From the NCBI RefSeq assembly GCF_946479755.1, contig NZ_CAMLHC010000001.1, positions 1 to 64,000 on the forward strand: a stretch of DNA of 64,000 bases. Reading direction: 5' to 3'. The position numbers and the translations under genes were made by a program. The notes under the pieces were generated by a model that did not search any database, had not been told where the DNA came from, and worked only from the letters and a program-made list of their open reading frames with translations. This document shows, piece after piece, positions 25,744 through 34,402 of the stretch (its first letter is position 1; each line of letters opens with the position of its first letter). Source of the stretch: an uncultured Chitinophaga sp. GTDB lineage: Bacteria > Bacteroidota > Bacteroidia > Chitinophagales > Chitinophagaceae.

Positions 25744-27909
25744 TTAATCGGCAAAACCAGGACCGTCGGCCTGCGGAGCAGGCGGTGGTGCGACGCTGCG
25801 CAGCAGGTCGTCGATATCAACACCGGCGGCGCGGCAGGCGCGTTGCAATGCGTCTTTGAAGCTGCTGTCGGACAACATGCCGGGCAACTGTGCGGCGTCT
25901 TTCAGCAGCGCCGGCGCCGGTTCCCAGCTGTTGTTGGCTTCCAGGTATTGCAGGTACGGGATGACGCCCGCCGCAGCAGTCTGTTGCAACAGGTGCTGAC
26001 GGAAAACGCTTTCCAGCTGATCTTTCCATATGATACGCAGCAGTTCATCCAGCTGTATCATATTCAGATAGCGGCCTCTTTTTTCCAGCAGCTGCCAGAG
26101 GCCTTCCCGCAGTTCAGCATTGGCGGGATTGCTCTTCAGCACCAGCAGGTACCATTTGAATTTGGATTCGTTGCCCAGATCGGTGTGTAACAACTGGTTC
26201 AGGGCATACCGGCTCATTTCATCGCTGACACCGGATTTGACGGCAAGGAACTGTAGCACTTCGATATCGGTGACGCCGCACTGATACAGGCTGCCGCCGT
26301 TGGAAGGATTAATGGCGGCGAATAATATTTTGTCTGCCATCGCCGGGTTATCATCATAGAAAAGCCATATATGCGGGAAGATGCCACCCAGGTCACCGGC
26401 CACTTCGGCTTTGTGCAACCACTGCTCCCAGTTGACCTGCGCGCCGCCGTTATGGGCAATGGCCTTCTCCTGTACTTTGGTGGCGATACTTTGCAGTTCC
26501 CCGTCATTGCTGTGGTCTGCCAGCTGGCTGAACACCTGCACGGCTGCCGCCGGCAGCTGCGGGATGCAACTGATTTTACGGGCCAGCAAACGCTGTTGTT
26601 GGAAAGGCAGCCCGGGTTGTAACAACGCCGGCGCCGCCGCGGCAATGGTGCTGTTATTGTCCGGCGTCAGCGGGAGGTAAAGGATAGCTTGTACCGCCCA
26701 GCTTCTGATGGCGGCAGACGGTGCTTCCAGCGCGCGGAGATAAAACCTGTTCCAGCTTTCGCCGGTGTTCATCGCGCTGCTGATGGCTTTCAGGATCACC
26801 GCCTTGCAGGCATCATGCTGTTCTTTTTCGTAAGCCGTCATGAACCGTTCCAGCAGTGCGGGTTTTACAGGTACCAGCCGGCCGAGTATATCGTAAATGG
26901 TGGTGGCAAGATCAACGGCGATGTCGCGGTCCAGCAGCTGCCAGAGCGCTTCGCCGAGTGCTTCGTTTTTTTCTGTATAGGGCGCCAGCAGCTGCAGCAG
27001 CTGTAAGGCTACGGCTATCTCTTTTTCTGTTTGCAGGCACAGCGCCAGGTGCTCAATGGTGGCAGGGGTGAGCGTGAGACTGTAGGCAAATACAAACATC
27101 GCGGCCTGTCTCACGGCAGGGTCGGGATCTTCGCGCAGCGCATGAAGAATGGTGTCCAGCACTTCGTTTTCACTGACGCCGTGTACGGCGAGCAACTGTA
27201 TACTTGTTTTGCGTATCAGCGGATTTTTGTCCGAGCGTACAAGGGTGCAGAGTGCCGCGGCCGGAACGGTGGAGCGGTCAAAGCAGAAACGCAGCACCAT
27301 TTCCTTGATCACATCGGGTGTGGCAGGCTGCAGTTGTTGCGCTATCTGCTCCGGCGTTAGTTGATCGCGCAGCAGCAGGCGGTTGAGCAGCAGCAGTTTA
27401 TCATCGGTATCGCTGCTGTCCAGCAGGCTGTGATAGAACGCGAGGTCCGCTTCGGTGGCATGGACCGGTATCAGCAGCCAGGACAGGATTTGCCGGTTTA
27501 CATCGGCGTTGTGTTGTTGCTGGTAAAAAGCGATGAGGCGTTCCCGTGCGGGCGGGTAGGAGAGCGACAGTTTGCCCAGCAGCGGCAGGATGATGTCCCG
27601 CGACTCGTCCTGCTGCAGTGCGTTCGATAGCAGTGCAGCGAAGCCTGCTTTGTCGGGGATCTGTTGCAACCCCACAGCGGCGAGGCGTTGCAGCATATCA
27701 GCTTTCAGCTGTGTGTCTGTCTCTGCAGCGATGAGCGTTATCCATTGGCTGATCACAGCGGGATCATTCAGGTGATGCGCAGCGGTGGATAACAGCGTGT
27801 ATTTGTTGTCTGTATCGGAAAGCGGCACCATGTCGAGCATCAGGAGGGCCTGTTCGGTGCCGGCGTTCCTGCGTTCGCGGATGGTGGCGATGGTTTGGCT
27901 AAGGTCCAT
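25744..27909 (-). CDS. HEAT-repeat protein (third gene of operon)
   Basis: A 721-residue helical-repeat protein with many HEAT-like units, for example Asp-Pro-Ala-Val-Arg-Gln-Ala-Ala-Met-Phe-Val-Phe-Ala and Asn-Pro-Leu-Ile-Arg-Lys-Thr-Ser-Ile-Gln-Leu-Leu-Ala, the Asp-Pro-Xaa-Val-Arg pattern of the family. There are no transmembrane or catalytic motifs. The N-terminal Ile-Arg-Glu-Arg-Arg-Asn-Ala-Gly segment differs from that of its neighbours, so the three are not recent copies. The gene starts 15 bases after the 554-residue gene's stop. Confidence 0.82.
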   Translation of the reverse strand: MDLSQTIATIRERRNAGTEQALLMLDMVPLSDTDNKYTLLSTAAHHLNDPAVISQWITLIAAETDTQLKADMLQRLAAVGLQQIPDKAGFAALLSNALQQDESRDIILPLLGKLSLSYPPARERLIAFYQQQHNADVNRQILSWLLIPVHATEADLAFYHSLLDSSDTDDKLLLLNRLLLRDQLTPEQIAQQLQPATPDVIKEMVLRFCFDRSTVPAAALCTLVRSDKNPLIRKTSIQLLAVHGVSENEVLDTILHALREDPDPAVRQAAMFVFAYSLTLTPATIEHLALCLQTEKEIAVALQLLQLLAPYTEKNEALGEALWQLLDRDIAVDLATTIYDILGRLVPVKPALLERFMTAYEKEQHDACKAVILKAISSAMNTGESWNRFYLRALEAPSAAIRSWAVQAILYLPLTPDNNSTIAAAAPALLQPGLPFQQQRLLARKISCIPQLPAAAVQVFSQLADHSNDGELQSIATKVQEKAIAHNGGAQVNWEQWLHKAEVAGDLGGIFPHIWLFYDDNPAMADKILFAAINPSNGGSLYQCGVTDIEVLQFLAVKSGVSDEMSRYALNQLLHTDLGNESKFKWYLLVLKSNPANAELREGLWQLLEKRGRYLNMIQLDELLRIIWKDQLESVFRQHLLQQTAAAGVIPYLQYLEANNSWEPAPALLKDAAQLPGMLSDSSFKDALQRACRAAGVDIDDLLRSVAPPPAPQADGPGFAD

Positions 27910-27924
27910 ATTGACGGTCTTTTA

Positions 27925-29589
27925 TCAGGAGGTTTTTAACGTGCCGGGTTTCAGGCCGGACAGGGCGTCGGTCAGTGTCTCCTGCTGGTGTTCATCTAAA
28001 GAAAGTTTCAGGATGGCGTCCAGCGCTTTCTGCCTGGAGGCGGTGTCTATCAGTTCGTTTTTCACTACATGAACGAGAACATCGAATTTTTTCTCCACGC
28101 CCGGGCGCAGGTACCCGTCCAGGCAAAGGCGTACCAGCTCACGCTCGTTGTCGTACAGCAGCACGTCTTCCAGCGCCGGCGGTATCTGGGGATACAGCTC
28201 GGCCGCGTTGGCCAGGATGCCGGCGCAGGTGACCCTGAAAGGCGATCCCGGTTCGGTGAGTTCGGCGCAGAACACGTCCACCAGCTGGGGATGACGGGAC
28301 ACCGACAGGGCTTTGATCTGGTTGAACAGCACTTCCCGCAGCGCTTCGTTGTGTTCCTGTGTGAACAGCTGTACCACGGGGTCCAGCATTTTTTCGGGGC
28401 TGATTTTGCCGATCAGCAGCTGCAGTACTTTCTGACGCTGACTGGTGCTGGGCAGGCCTTTGAGGCTCTGCAGCAGCAGCTGGCTGATGTTTTCATCGCG
28501 GCCGGCGTAAGGCGCCAGCATATCTGCCAGCTGATGGAACTCGTCATCGTTAAACACACCAGGGTTGCCGGCAAAGGCCGTGGCCACCTGGTTCCTGATG
28601 TCGGCGATGCGCATCACCGGTTTAAGCTGTTGCAGCAGGGTAAGCCGCACGCCTTCCGAACGGTCGGATGCCAGCAGGGCGGCCATGCTGATCAGTTGTT
28701 CGTTGGTGCGTTCGGGTTGTTCTCCCTGCAGCTGTAAAGCCTGGCTGCGGATGGCGGCGTCGCCGTCATGGGAGGCGGACCAGAGCAGTTGCAACAGGAT
28801 GGCCTCATTCCACGGTTTGATACGCGACAGGGCTGCCAGCGCTTCGTGACGGGCATCAGTATCGTTATCGGTGCGCAGCACCGGTATCAGCACGTCGGCA
28901 TAGGCGGGTTCCAGCAACCGCGCTGCTGCCAGCTTATGCAGGATGCGGAAGCGGATGCCGCGGTCGTTCTTTACATCGAGGTAGGGTTGCAGGCCGGCTA
29001 CCATCTTGTCGCTCCATGACGGACATTTCTCTGCTATCTCCACGGCCTGTAATTGTAATATGGTAGGGGCGTTCACGTTTTTCAGCAGTGCCGCCAGCGC
29101 AATGTCTTCTGTGATGGAAGGCAGCGAAGCGAGGGTATCCTGTACGGCTATACGTTCCTGTTCACTCAGTGTTTCCTGCCCGGACAGCTCCACGAAGAAT
29201 ACTGCCAGCCGCGGGTCCTGGTGGATACTTTCCTGTAACCGGTATAACAGGGTGGTGCGGGTATCGCGATCTTTCTCCTGCCGGTACACGTCCAGCAGCG
29301 CCTGAAACAAAGCGCCGGTATCGGCAAAACGGGAGGTGTTCAGCGCGGAGAGGAAGCGCAGGAGCTGGTCCCGCGTTTCTTTATCTTTCGTGAGGGGCAG
29401 TACTTCCAGCAGCGCGGTGGCCACTTCCGGCACATGCAGGTTCTGGGAGGCCATCTGGATGATCTGCGCTTTGATCACCTGTTCGGAATGAGGGCTGCCC
29501 AATACTTTGCGGATAAGCCCGGGCAAAGCGTGCTCCGGGCGTTGGGTCGTATTTTCCATGCTATCTTTTTTACTTTTTGAGAAAAGCAT
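27925..29589 (-). CDS. HEAT-repeat protein (second gene of operon)
   Basis: A 554-residue helical-repeat protein with HEAT-like units, for example Asp-Ala-Arg-His-Glu-Ala-Leu-Ala-Ala-Leu-Ser and Asp-Ala-Ala-Ile-Arg-Ser-Gln-Ala-Leu-Gln-Leu. The ATG at 29589 shares its A with the TGA stop of the small upstream gene (TGATG), so translation is coupled. An internal ATG ten codons later is possible but would lose that overlap. The C-terminal part (Leu-Ser-Leu-Asp-Glu-His-Gln-Gln-Glu-Thr-Leu) is a capping helix. The function is unknown; HEAT proteins usually hold other proteins or nucleic acid. Confidence 0.82.
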   Translation of the reverse strand: MLFSKSKKDSMENTTQRPEHALPGLIRKVLGSPHSEQVIKAQIIQMASQNLHVPEVATALLEVLPLTKDKETRDQLLRFLSALNTSRFADTGALFQALLDVYRQEKDRDTRTTLLYRLQESIHQDPRLAVFFVELSGQETLSEQERIAVQDTLASLPSITEDIALAALLKNVNAPTILQLQAVEIAEKCPSWSDKMVAGLQPYLDVKNDRGIRFRILHKLAAARLLEPAYADVLIPVLRTDNDTDARHEALAALSRIKPWNEAILLQLLWSASHDGDAAIRSQALQLQGEQPERTNEQLISMAALLASDRSEGVRLTLLQQLKPVMRIADIRNQVATAFAGNPGVFNDDEFHQLADMLAPYAGRDENISQLLLQSLKGLPSTSQRQKVLQLLIGKISPEKMLDPVVQLFTQEHNEALREVLFNQIKALSVSRHPQLVDVFCAELTEPGSPFRVTCAGILANAAELYPQIPPALEDVLLYDNERELVRLCLDGYLRPGVEKKFDVLVHVVKNELIDTASRQKALDAILKLSLDEHQQETLTDALSGLKPGTLKTS

Positions 29590-29786
29590 CAGCTGCCGCT
29601 GACGGCGTCAATTTTATCCAGCCGGACAATCGTCTGCCGGCCTTCTTCTGTTCTAAGGGCTACACTACCTGCGTCCAGCTGGGATACAATACCCGTGACC
29701 GAATGACAGGAGAAAAAGATACGGACAGGCAATTGTTCTTGTTTACTACTCTCGAGCATGACAAGGAATACATTCGGATCGGACAT
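29589..29786 (-). CDS. 65-residue protein with possible Sm/Hfq-like fold
   Basis: Started at the ATG at 29786; an upstream in-frame start would read through a repeat-like sequence. The body gives about five short strands: Pro-Val-Arg-Ile-Phe-Phe, Ser-Val-Thr-Gly-Ile-Val-Ser-Gln-Leu-Asp, Ser-Val-Ala-Leu-Arg-Thr, Arg-Gln-Thr-Ile-Val-Arg-Leu, and Lys-Ile-Asp-Ala-Val. This spacing resembles Hfq and Sm proteins, where a Gly-Xaa-Val-Xaa-Xaa-Xaa-Asp strand is followed by Val-Xaa-Leu-Arg and an Ile-Xaa-Xaa-Val end. The Hfq Tyr-Lys-His motif is absent, so another small beta-barrel (SH3- or KOW-like) is possible. It is the first gene of the HEAT operon and overlaps the next start. Confidence 0.6.
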   Translation of the reverse strand: MSDPNVFLVMLESSKQEQLPVRIFFSCHSVTGIVSQLDAGSVALRTEEGRQTIVRLDKIDAVSGS

Positions 29787-29900
29787 ATGGTTAACATTTT
29801 TATATGGGGCTGCTCGCAAAGGTGCGAAGAACAGCAAAGACGCAAAGTATTATTTTAAATTAACAAGAAAACAAAGAAAAAAAGAAAAAAAAAGAAAAAC

Positions 29901-29931
29901 AAAAAAAGCGGAGACCAATTTGATCTCCGCT
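29901..29931 (-). terminator. Strong terminator with long A/T tract after the NRPS-like gene
   Basis: An 8-bp stem (29907-29914 with 29924-29931) with a 9-base loop. On the minus strand a T-rich tract more than 30 bases long follows (plus-strand A-rich run 29868-29907). Short inverted copies of an AAGACGCAAAG-like unit flank it at 29837-29847 and 29932-29943. The terminator separates the NRPS-like gene from the HEAT operon, so the two should be independent transcripts. Confidence 0.75.
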
Positions 29932-29964
29932 CTTTGCGGTCTTATTAATACAAAAGATAAGCTT

Positions 29965-32900
29965 TTAAGCCTTTGCGAGCCCGAGGTATTGCAGGTATTT
30001 ATCCAGTACGGCTTTATCAAACACCGGTTCCGGTATGCCGGAACCCTGCATGAACTTATCCACGTTGTCGCGGTGCCATACATAGGTGTCCTGATAAAGC
30101 TCCACGGTGGAGAGGCCTTCGTGCATATTGTCCCTGAAAAGGCTGGTGAGCGGGTACAGCCGGTTGGTGCTGTCGTCTTCCCACTGTTTGCGCCAGTCTT
30201 TGTAGGACAACGGCTTCAGGTTGAAACCATAAAGATCGATCAGGCGCCGGAAGAACTGTTCCAGCGTAAGATTGGTATCGGGAGAGCAGATCAGGTTGAA
30301 CTTCTGTCCGATGGCTTCCTGGTTTTTAGTGATGTGCACAATGGCTTTTACCATATAGTCTACCGTGATGAGTCCTTCGCGCAGTTCGCGGAGGGTGGGG
30401 TACGACGAGTACTGCACACAGTTTTTCACGAGGCTGGCCCACCATTGATAAGGAGCGCTGGCGCCGGACTGGCTGTGGCACATAGCATAGCCGAGGCGGT
30501 AAGTGATCAGCGGCACGCCGGCTGCAGCTGCCAGGTCGGCCACCGCTTCCATTACCCATTTGCTTCTCACGTAACCAATGTCTTTGCTCACCGCGAGCAG
30601 GTTTTGGGAGATGTCATCGCTCTCTTTCATGACGGTTTTATGCGTGAACACATGACCCCAGCTGTAGACGGAGATAGTGGACAGCAACGACAGGCACTTC
30701 ATCTTTCCGGTGGCGGCAAAACGAATGATCTCCCGCAGCCCGTCTACATTGGGTTTCTTCATGAAAGAGTAAGGCTCGATAAAATTCACGGAGCTGCCGG
30801 AATGGTAAATCACCTCTACTTTACCGGCCAGCTCCTGGTAGGCCTGGCCTGCGATGCCGAGGAACGGCTGCCCGAAGTCGCCCACAACCGGCACAATGCG
30901 GTGCCGCGTATCCTCCTGCACCGGGATATGATAGGCAGCAAAGGCTTGGTGGATTTTGTCGAGGGCATGGTGCTCATCCCGCGCACGCACGAGGCAGTAC
31001 ACTGTGGCGGTAGCGTTGTCCAGCAGTTCCTGCAGGAGGTGGATACCTACAAAACCGGTGGCGCCTGTGAGCAGCACGGCGGACTGGCGTTGCAGCACGC
31101 TGGCGTCAAACGGTTGCCGGTATTGAATATCGGGCAACAGGTAGGCATCCTGTTGAAGAGACACATAAGGTTCCACATCTTCTTCGGGGATGCCGGTTTC
31201 GCCGGTTTTGATCCTGTTGTCGATCATTGTGGCCAGTGTCCGCAATTCAGGGTACTGGTACAGGTCGCGCAGGTACATTTTCACGCCGAAGCGGTCTTTT
31301 AGTTTAGTCACCACCGTGGCTACCAGCAGCGAATCGCCGCCGATGTCGAAGAAGTTGTCGCTGTGGTGGATATACGGTCTTTCGAGGATATCGGACCACA
31401 CTTCCGTGATGATACGTTCTGTTTCGCTTACCGGTTCGGCCGACTCCTGGCAGCTGCCTGCAGCCTGTGCGGAGAGCGCTGCCAGCGCGGCCCTGTCCAC
31501 TTTGCCGTTGGCGTTCATGGGCAGTTCGCGGACAGTGATAAAGCGGGCCGGCACCATGTAACCGGGCAGGTCCTGTTTCAGCTGTTGCCTTGCCAGGGCA
31601 ATGCCTTGTTGTTCGTTGGGATGGTCCTGTACAATAAAGGCCACCAGCTGTTTTTGTTGCCGGTTATTGTCTACCGTGATCACGGCAGCGCTTTTCACAT
31701 GGGGCACCTGCAGCAGCGCGGCTTCTATTTCACCCAGCTCCACGCGGAAGCCACGGATCTTCACCTGGTTGTCAATACGGCCGAGGAACTGGATATCGCC
31801 GTCCGGCAGGCGGCGCGCCAGATCGCCGGTGCGGTACAACTTATGGCCGGGAAGGAAAGGGTGCGGCACAAATTTGCTGTCGGTCAGCGTCGGATTTTTG
31901 AAGTAACCCTGCGCGATGCCGATGCCGCTGATGCACAGCTCACCCACGGCCCCGGGCACCAGCAGCTGCAGGTCGCGGTCCAGGATATAGGCCTGGGTAT
32001 TGGCGATGGGTTTGCCGATGGTGGGAAAATACTGTCCGTCTATATCCACTACCGGGCGGTGGGTGGCATACACGGTGTATTCCGTGGGGCCGTAATAGTC
32101 GATCAGCTGGTACGGCAGTCCGCTGGTCAGTACGGGCTTCATTTGTTCACCGCCGGAGAACAGGTATTGCAGTGCCAGTCCGGGTGTCTGGCGGCTGAGC
32201 GCTATCAGCTCAGGCAGCAGCACGGCAGGGGCGAAGGCATGCGTGAGCTGGTTTCTCCGGTAAAATTCCAGGAGGAGGCCGGCGTGGGTCCTTTCCTCGT
32301 TGTCAGCGATAAAGAGGGTGCCTCCGGACAGGAGGGCCGACCAGCATTCCCAGACAGAGATGTCGAATGCCAGGCCTGCTACGAGCGACAAACGGCTGTT
32401 GCTGTTGACAGCGTACTGCTGTTTGTGCCAGGTGACCAGGTGCTGGATGGAGAGGTGGGTGATCATCACGCCTTTCGGTTGACCGGTAGAACCGGAGGTG
32501 TAGATGATGTACGCCAGGTCTGCCGGCGCCGGCATCTTCGCGGGGGCGGTGATAGGCTGGTCCTGCAGGATGGAGAGGCTGTCGAGGTACACCACGGCCG
32601 TGTTGTGTACCTGGAAAAGCCTGGAGCCGAGTGATAACTGGGTGATGATCACTTTGGCTTCCACTTCTTCCAGGATGTAAGCCACTCTTTTGCCGGGATA
32701 GATGGCGTCTACCGGGATGTACGCGGCGCCGGTTTTCAGGATGCCCAGTACTGCAATCGCCCATTCGGCGGAGCGTTCCAGGTATACCGGTACATAGCTG
32801 CCCGTGGTAACGCCCTGTGCCAGCAGGTAGTGCGCCAGCTGGTTGCTTTTGGCTTCCAGCTCCCGGTAGGTGAGCGTGTGGTCTTTGAACGATACGGCCA

Positions 32901-33069
32901 GGTTACCGGGTGTGCGTTCTGCCTGTTGCCGGAACAGGGAGACCAGGGTTTCGCGGGAGTTATAGTCTTCCCACGCTGTGTGTGTCAATAAATCAGCAAG
33001 GTGTTGCGCGCCATTGGTGGCAACGGTATTCCGCTGCTGTCCGTGCGCATCATGCAGGATCGCGTCCAT
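29965..33069 (-). CDS. Stand-alone adenylation-carrier-reductase enzyme (NRPS-like)
   Basis: A 1034-residue enzyme with three modules. The adenylation domain (about 40-535) has Tyr-Thr-Ser-Gly-Ser-Thr-Gly-Gln-Pro-Lys-Gly at 190-200, Tyr-Gly-Pro-Thr-Glu at 326-330, Tyr-Arg-Thr-Gly-Asp at 412-416 and Asn-Gly-Lys-Val-Asp-Arg. The peptidyl carrier has Ile-Gly-Gly-Asp-Ser with its phosphopantetheine Ser at 580. The thioester reductase has Thr-Gly-Ala-Thr-Gly-Phe-Val-Gly near 668-675 and a Tyr-Val-Arg-Ser-Lys catalytic pair. It should activate one acid, load it on the carrier and release it reductively with NADPH as an aldehyde or alcohol. The conserved Asp in Phe-Asp-Ile-Ser-Val-Trp-Glu suggests an alpha-amino acid. 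No condensation domain is present. The layout recalls Lys2 and carboxylic acid reductases. No other biosynthetic genes adjoin it, nor a phosphopantetheinyl transferase. Confidence 0.9.
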   Translation of the reverse strand: MDAILHDAHGQQRNTVATNGAQHLADLLTHTAWEDYNSRETLVSLFRQQAERTPGNLAVSFKDHTLTYRELEAKSNQLAHYLLAQGVTTGSYVPVYLERSAEWAIAVLGILKTGAAYIPVDAIYPGKRVAYILEEVEAKVIITQLSLGSRLFQVHNTAVVYLDSLSILQDQPITAPAKMPAPADLAYIIYTSGSTGQPKGVMITHLSIQHLVTWHKQQYAVNSNSRLSLVAGLAFDISVWECWSALLSGGTLFIADNEERTHAGLLLEFYRRNQLTHAFAPAVLLPELIALSRQTPGLALQYLFSGGEQMKPVLTSGLPYQLIDYYGPTEYTVYATHRPVVDIDGQYFPTIGKPIANTQAYILDRDLQLLVPGAVGELCISGIGIAQGYFKNPTLTDSKFVPHPFLPGHKLYRTGDLARRLPDGDIQFLGRIDNQVKIRGFRVELGEIEAALLQVPHVKSAAVITVDNNRQQKQLVAFIVQDHPNEQQGIALARQQLKQDLPGYMVPARFITVRELPMNANGKVDRAALAALSAQAAGSCQESAEPVSETERIITEVWSDILERPYIHHSDNFFDIGGDSLLVATVVTKLKDRFGVKMYLRDLYQYPELRTLATMIDNRIKTGETGIPEEDVEPYVSLQQDAYLLPDIQYRQPFDASVLQRQSAVLLTGATGFVGIHLLQELLDNATATVYCLVRARDEHHALDKIHQAFAAYHIPVQEDTRHRIVPVVGDFGQPFLGIAGQAYQELAGKVEVIYHSGSSVNFIEPYSFMKKPNVDGLREIIRFAATGKMKCLSLLSTISVYSWGHVFTHKTVMKESDDISQNLLAVSKDIGYVRSKWVMEAVADLAAAAGVPLITYRLGYAMCHSQSGASAPYQWWASLVKNCVQYSSYPTLRELREGLITVDYMVKAIVHITKNQEAIGQKFNLICSPDTNLTLEQFFRRLIDLYGFNLKPLSYKDWRKQWEDDSTNRLYPLTSLFRDNMHEGLSTVELYQDTYVWHRDNVDKFMQGSGIPEPVFDKAVLDKYLQYLGLAKA

Positions 33070-33700
33070 AGGATTGTGGTTTAAATTGAGGGTGTAAAAA
33101 AGGAGTTTCTAAGGATGGTGGTGTGTTGTGGTTTTAAAGTTCAGCAATAAAAATTAGCCTGTCCGGTGGTGTTAAAGACAGGACATACGTGTTCACATGT
33201 CTGGTGATAGTGTGTTATGAAAGATCAGCAAAAAAGGTTCACTGGTTTCGTGGTGGATAGGTGTCTGCTTCATCGTGGATAGGTGTACGGTTTAAAAATT
33301 AGCAAAAAGGTTTTCACATCATCAATCGCGGATAGGTCAATGAAAGATCAGCAAAAAAGGTTCACATGTGCGGCAAGGGCCCGCTAAAGCATCCAAAAAT
33401 TAGAAAAAAGATTTTTTAAAGATATCCGGTTTTCAAAAAAAATATACGAACAGGGAAAGGATTTGGATTTGCTACTTGTCGAAAAAAAATGGTTACTGTG
33501 TTTTCCGGGTTCGAATGAGCAGCAAATTAGTCAGCCTTACTGAAATATAACCGCAGTAGAAAAAAAGAAGTTATGATGGTCTAACTGGTTCATAATAAAT
33601 CTCCTGTATGCCGGACTGGTACAGTTCGCAATGGGTGGTTTTGAGTGACATCCGCCGGAGGACAGCAGTAAAGAACCGGTTTAGGAAGATGTAGCCGGCG
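33070..33700. other. Non-coding region with interspersed direct repeats upstream of the NRPS-like gene
   Basis: I see no gene here. The left half contains several repeat families, described separately. The right half (33420-33700) is A/T-rich and then ordinary sequence, without a convincing ORF or RNA gene. It is the only possible location for the NRPS-like gene's promoter. Confidence 0.6.
33217..33365. repeat. Direct repeats: 26-bp pair plus GGATAGGT units
   Basis: A 26-base sequence is repeated exactly at 33217-33242 and 33340-33365 (123-base spacing), and a degenerate partial copy lies at 33301-33317. Between them GTGGATAGGTGT occurs exactly at 33253-33264 and 33275-33286, with a shorter GGATAGGT at 33330-33337. 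This could be duplicated operator or promoter material for the minus-strand NRPS-like gene. Confidence 0.8.
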
Positions 33701-34132
33701 TTAATGTGCGTTGTCCAGGAAAGCATCAGTAGCCGCACGGGCAATTTCATGGTCCTGTTCCGCCCAGCCACCGCTCACACCGATGGCGCCGATCAAATGG
33801 TCATTATAGAGCAGGGGAATGCCACCTCCGAACGTTACTATCTTTCCCCCAAGTATCGTTTCCATAGGGAAAGAAGTTACCGGTTGTCTGAACGCCCCCA
33901 AATCTTTTGTGGCCATTTTGAACATAGCAGCAGTATACGCTTTCTTTGGTGCTAAATCAACACTGACAACGCTGGCGCCGTCCATTCTTAAAAAAGCCAA
34001 TGACAGCCCCGAAGCATCCGCTATGCAAACGGATACCAGGACCTGTAGAGACTCCGCTTTGCGGACAGCGATTTGTAAAACGCGGAATAAATTCTCTGTC
34101 CCGAAACAGGACTCAATATCTTTTGTATGCAT
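33701..34132 (-). CDS. GlcG/HbpS-like heme-binding family protein
   Basis: The protein has 143 residues from the ATG at 34132; a TTG upstream adds eight. The family pattern is clear: a helix with Ala-Val-Arg-Lys-Ala-Glu-Ser, then Val-Ser-Val-Cys-Ile-Ala-Asp-Ala-Ser-Gly, a Phe-Leu-Arg-Met-Asp-Gly-Ala strand, Lys-Lys-Ala-Tyr-Thr-Ala-Ala, and the glycine-rich Phe-Gly-Gly-Gly-Ile-Pro-Leu followed by Gly-Ala-Ile-Gly-Val-Ser-Gly-Gly. The family (DUF336) includes heme-binding HbpS and GlcG of glycolate operons. It has no signal peptide, so it is cytoplasmic. Its real ligand is unknown. Confidence 0.87.
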   Translation of the reverse strand: MHTKDIESCFGTENLFRVLQIAVRKAESLQVLVSVCIADASGLSLAFLRMDGASVVSVDLAPKKAYTAAMFKMATKDLGAFRQPVTSFPMETILGGKIVTFGGGIPLLYNDHLIGAIGVSGGWAEQDHEIARAATDAFLDNAH

Positions 34133-34402
34133 AACGCTAATAAATAATGACAACAATGCTGTGCGCCTAAATAATAAAGCGATCTTCTCAAATTAGATCT
34201 AACCGGATTAATTGTCATTAAACTGGTATAATAAGCTGTTGTAAGATTTAAAAGTGACCCGGATGTAAATTGTGTGGATGATGGGAAATGCGTTGGGCCG
34301 GACCTTTTATTTTTAGCGGCGTAAACGTTAAATTTAATGGAAACTTTTACTGCTGGGTTGAACCAGTCAGCTTTCAGCTTGTTGTGGTTAAAAAGGAAAC
34401 AC

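Noticed and set aside
33571..33771. A 66-residue minus-strand reading frame overlapping the heme-binding gene
   Set aside because: Part of it looks protein-like, but it overlaps the GlcG/HbpS-like gene in another frame and no family or start signal supports it. It is at most a remnant.
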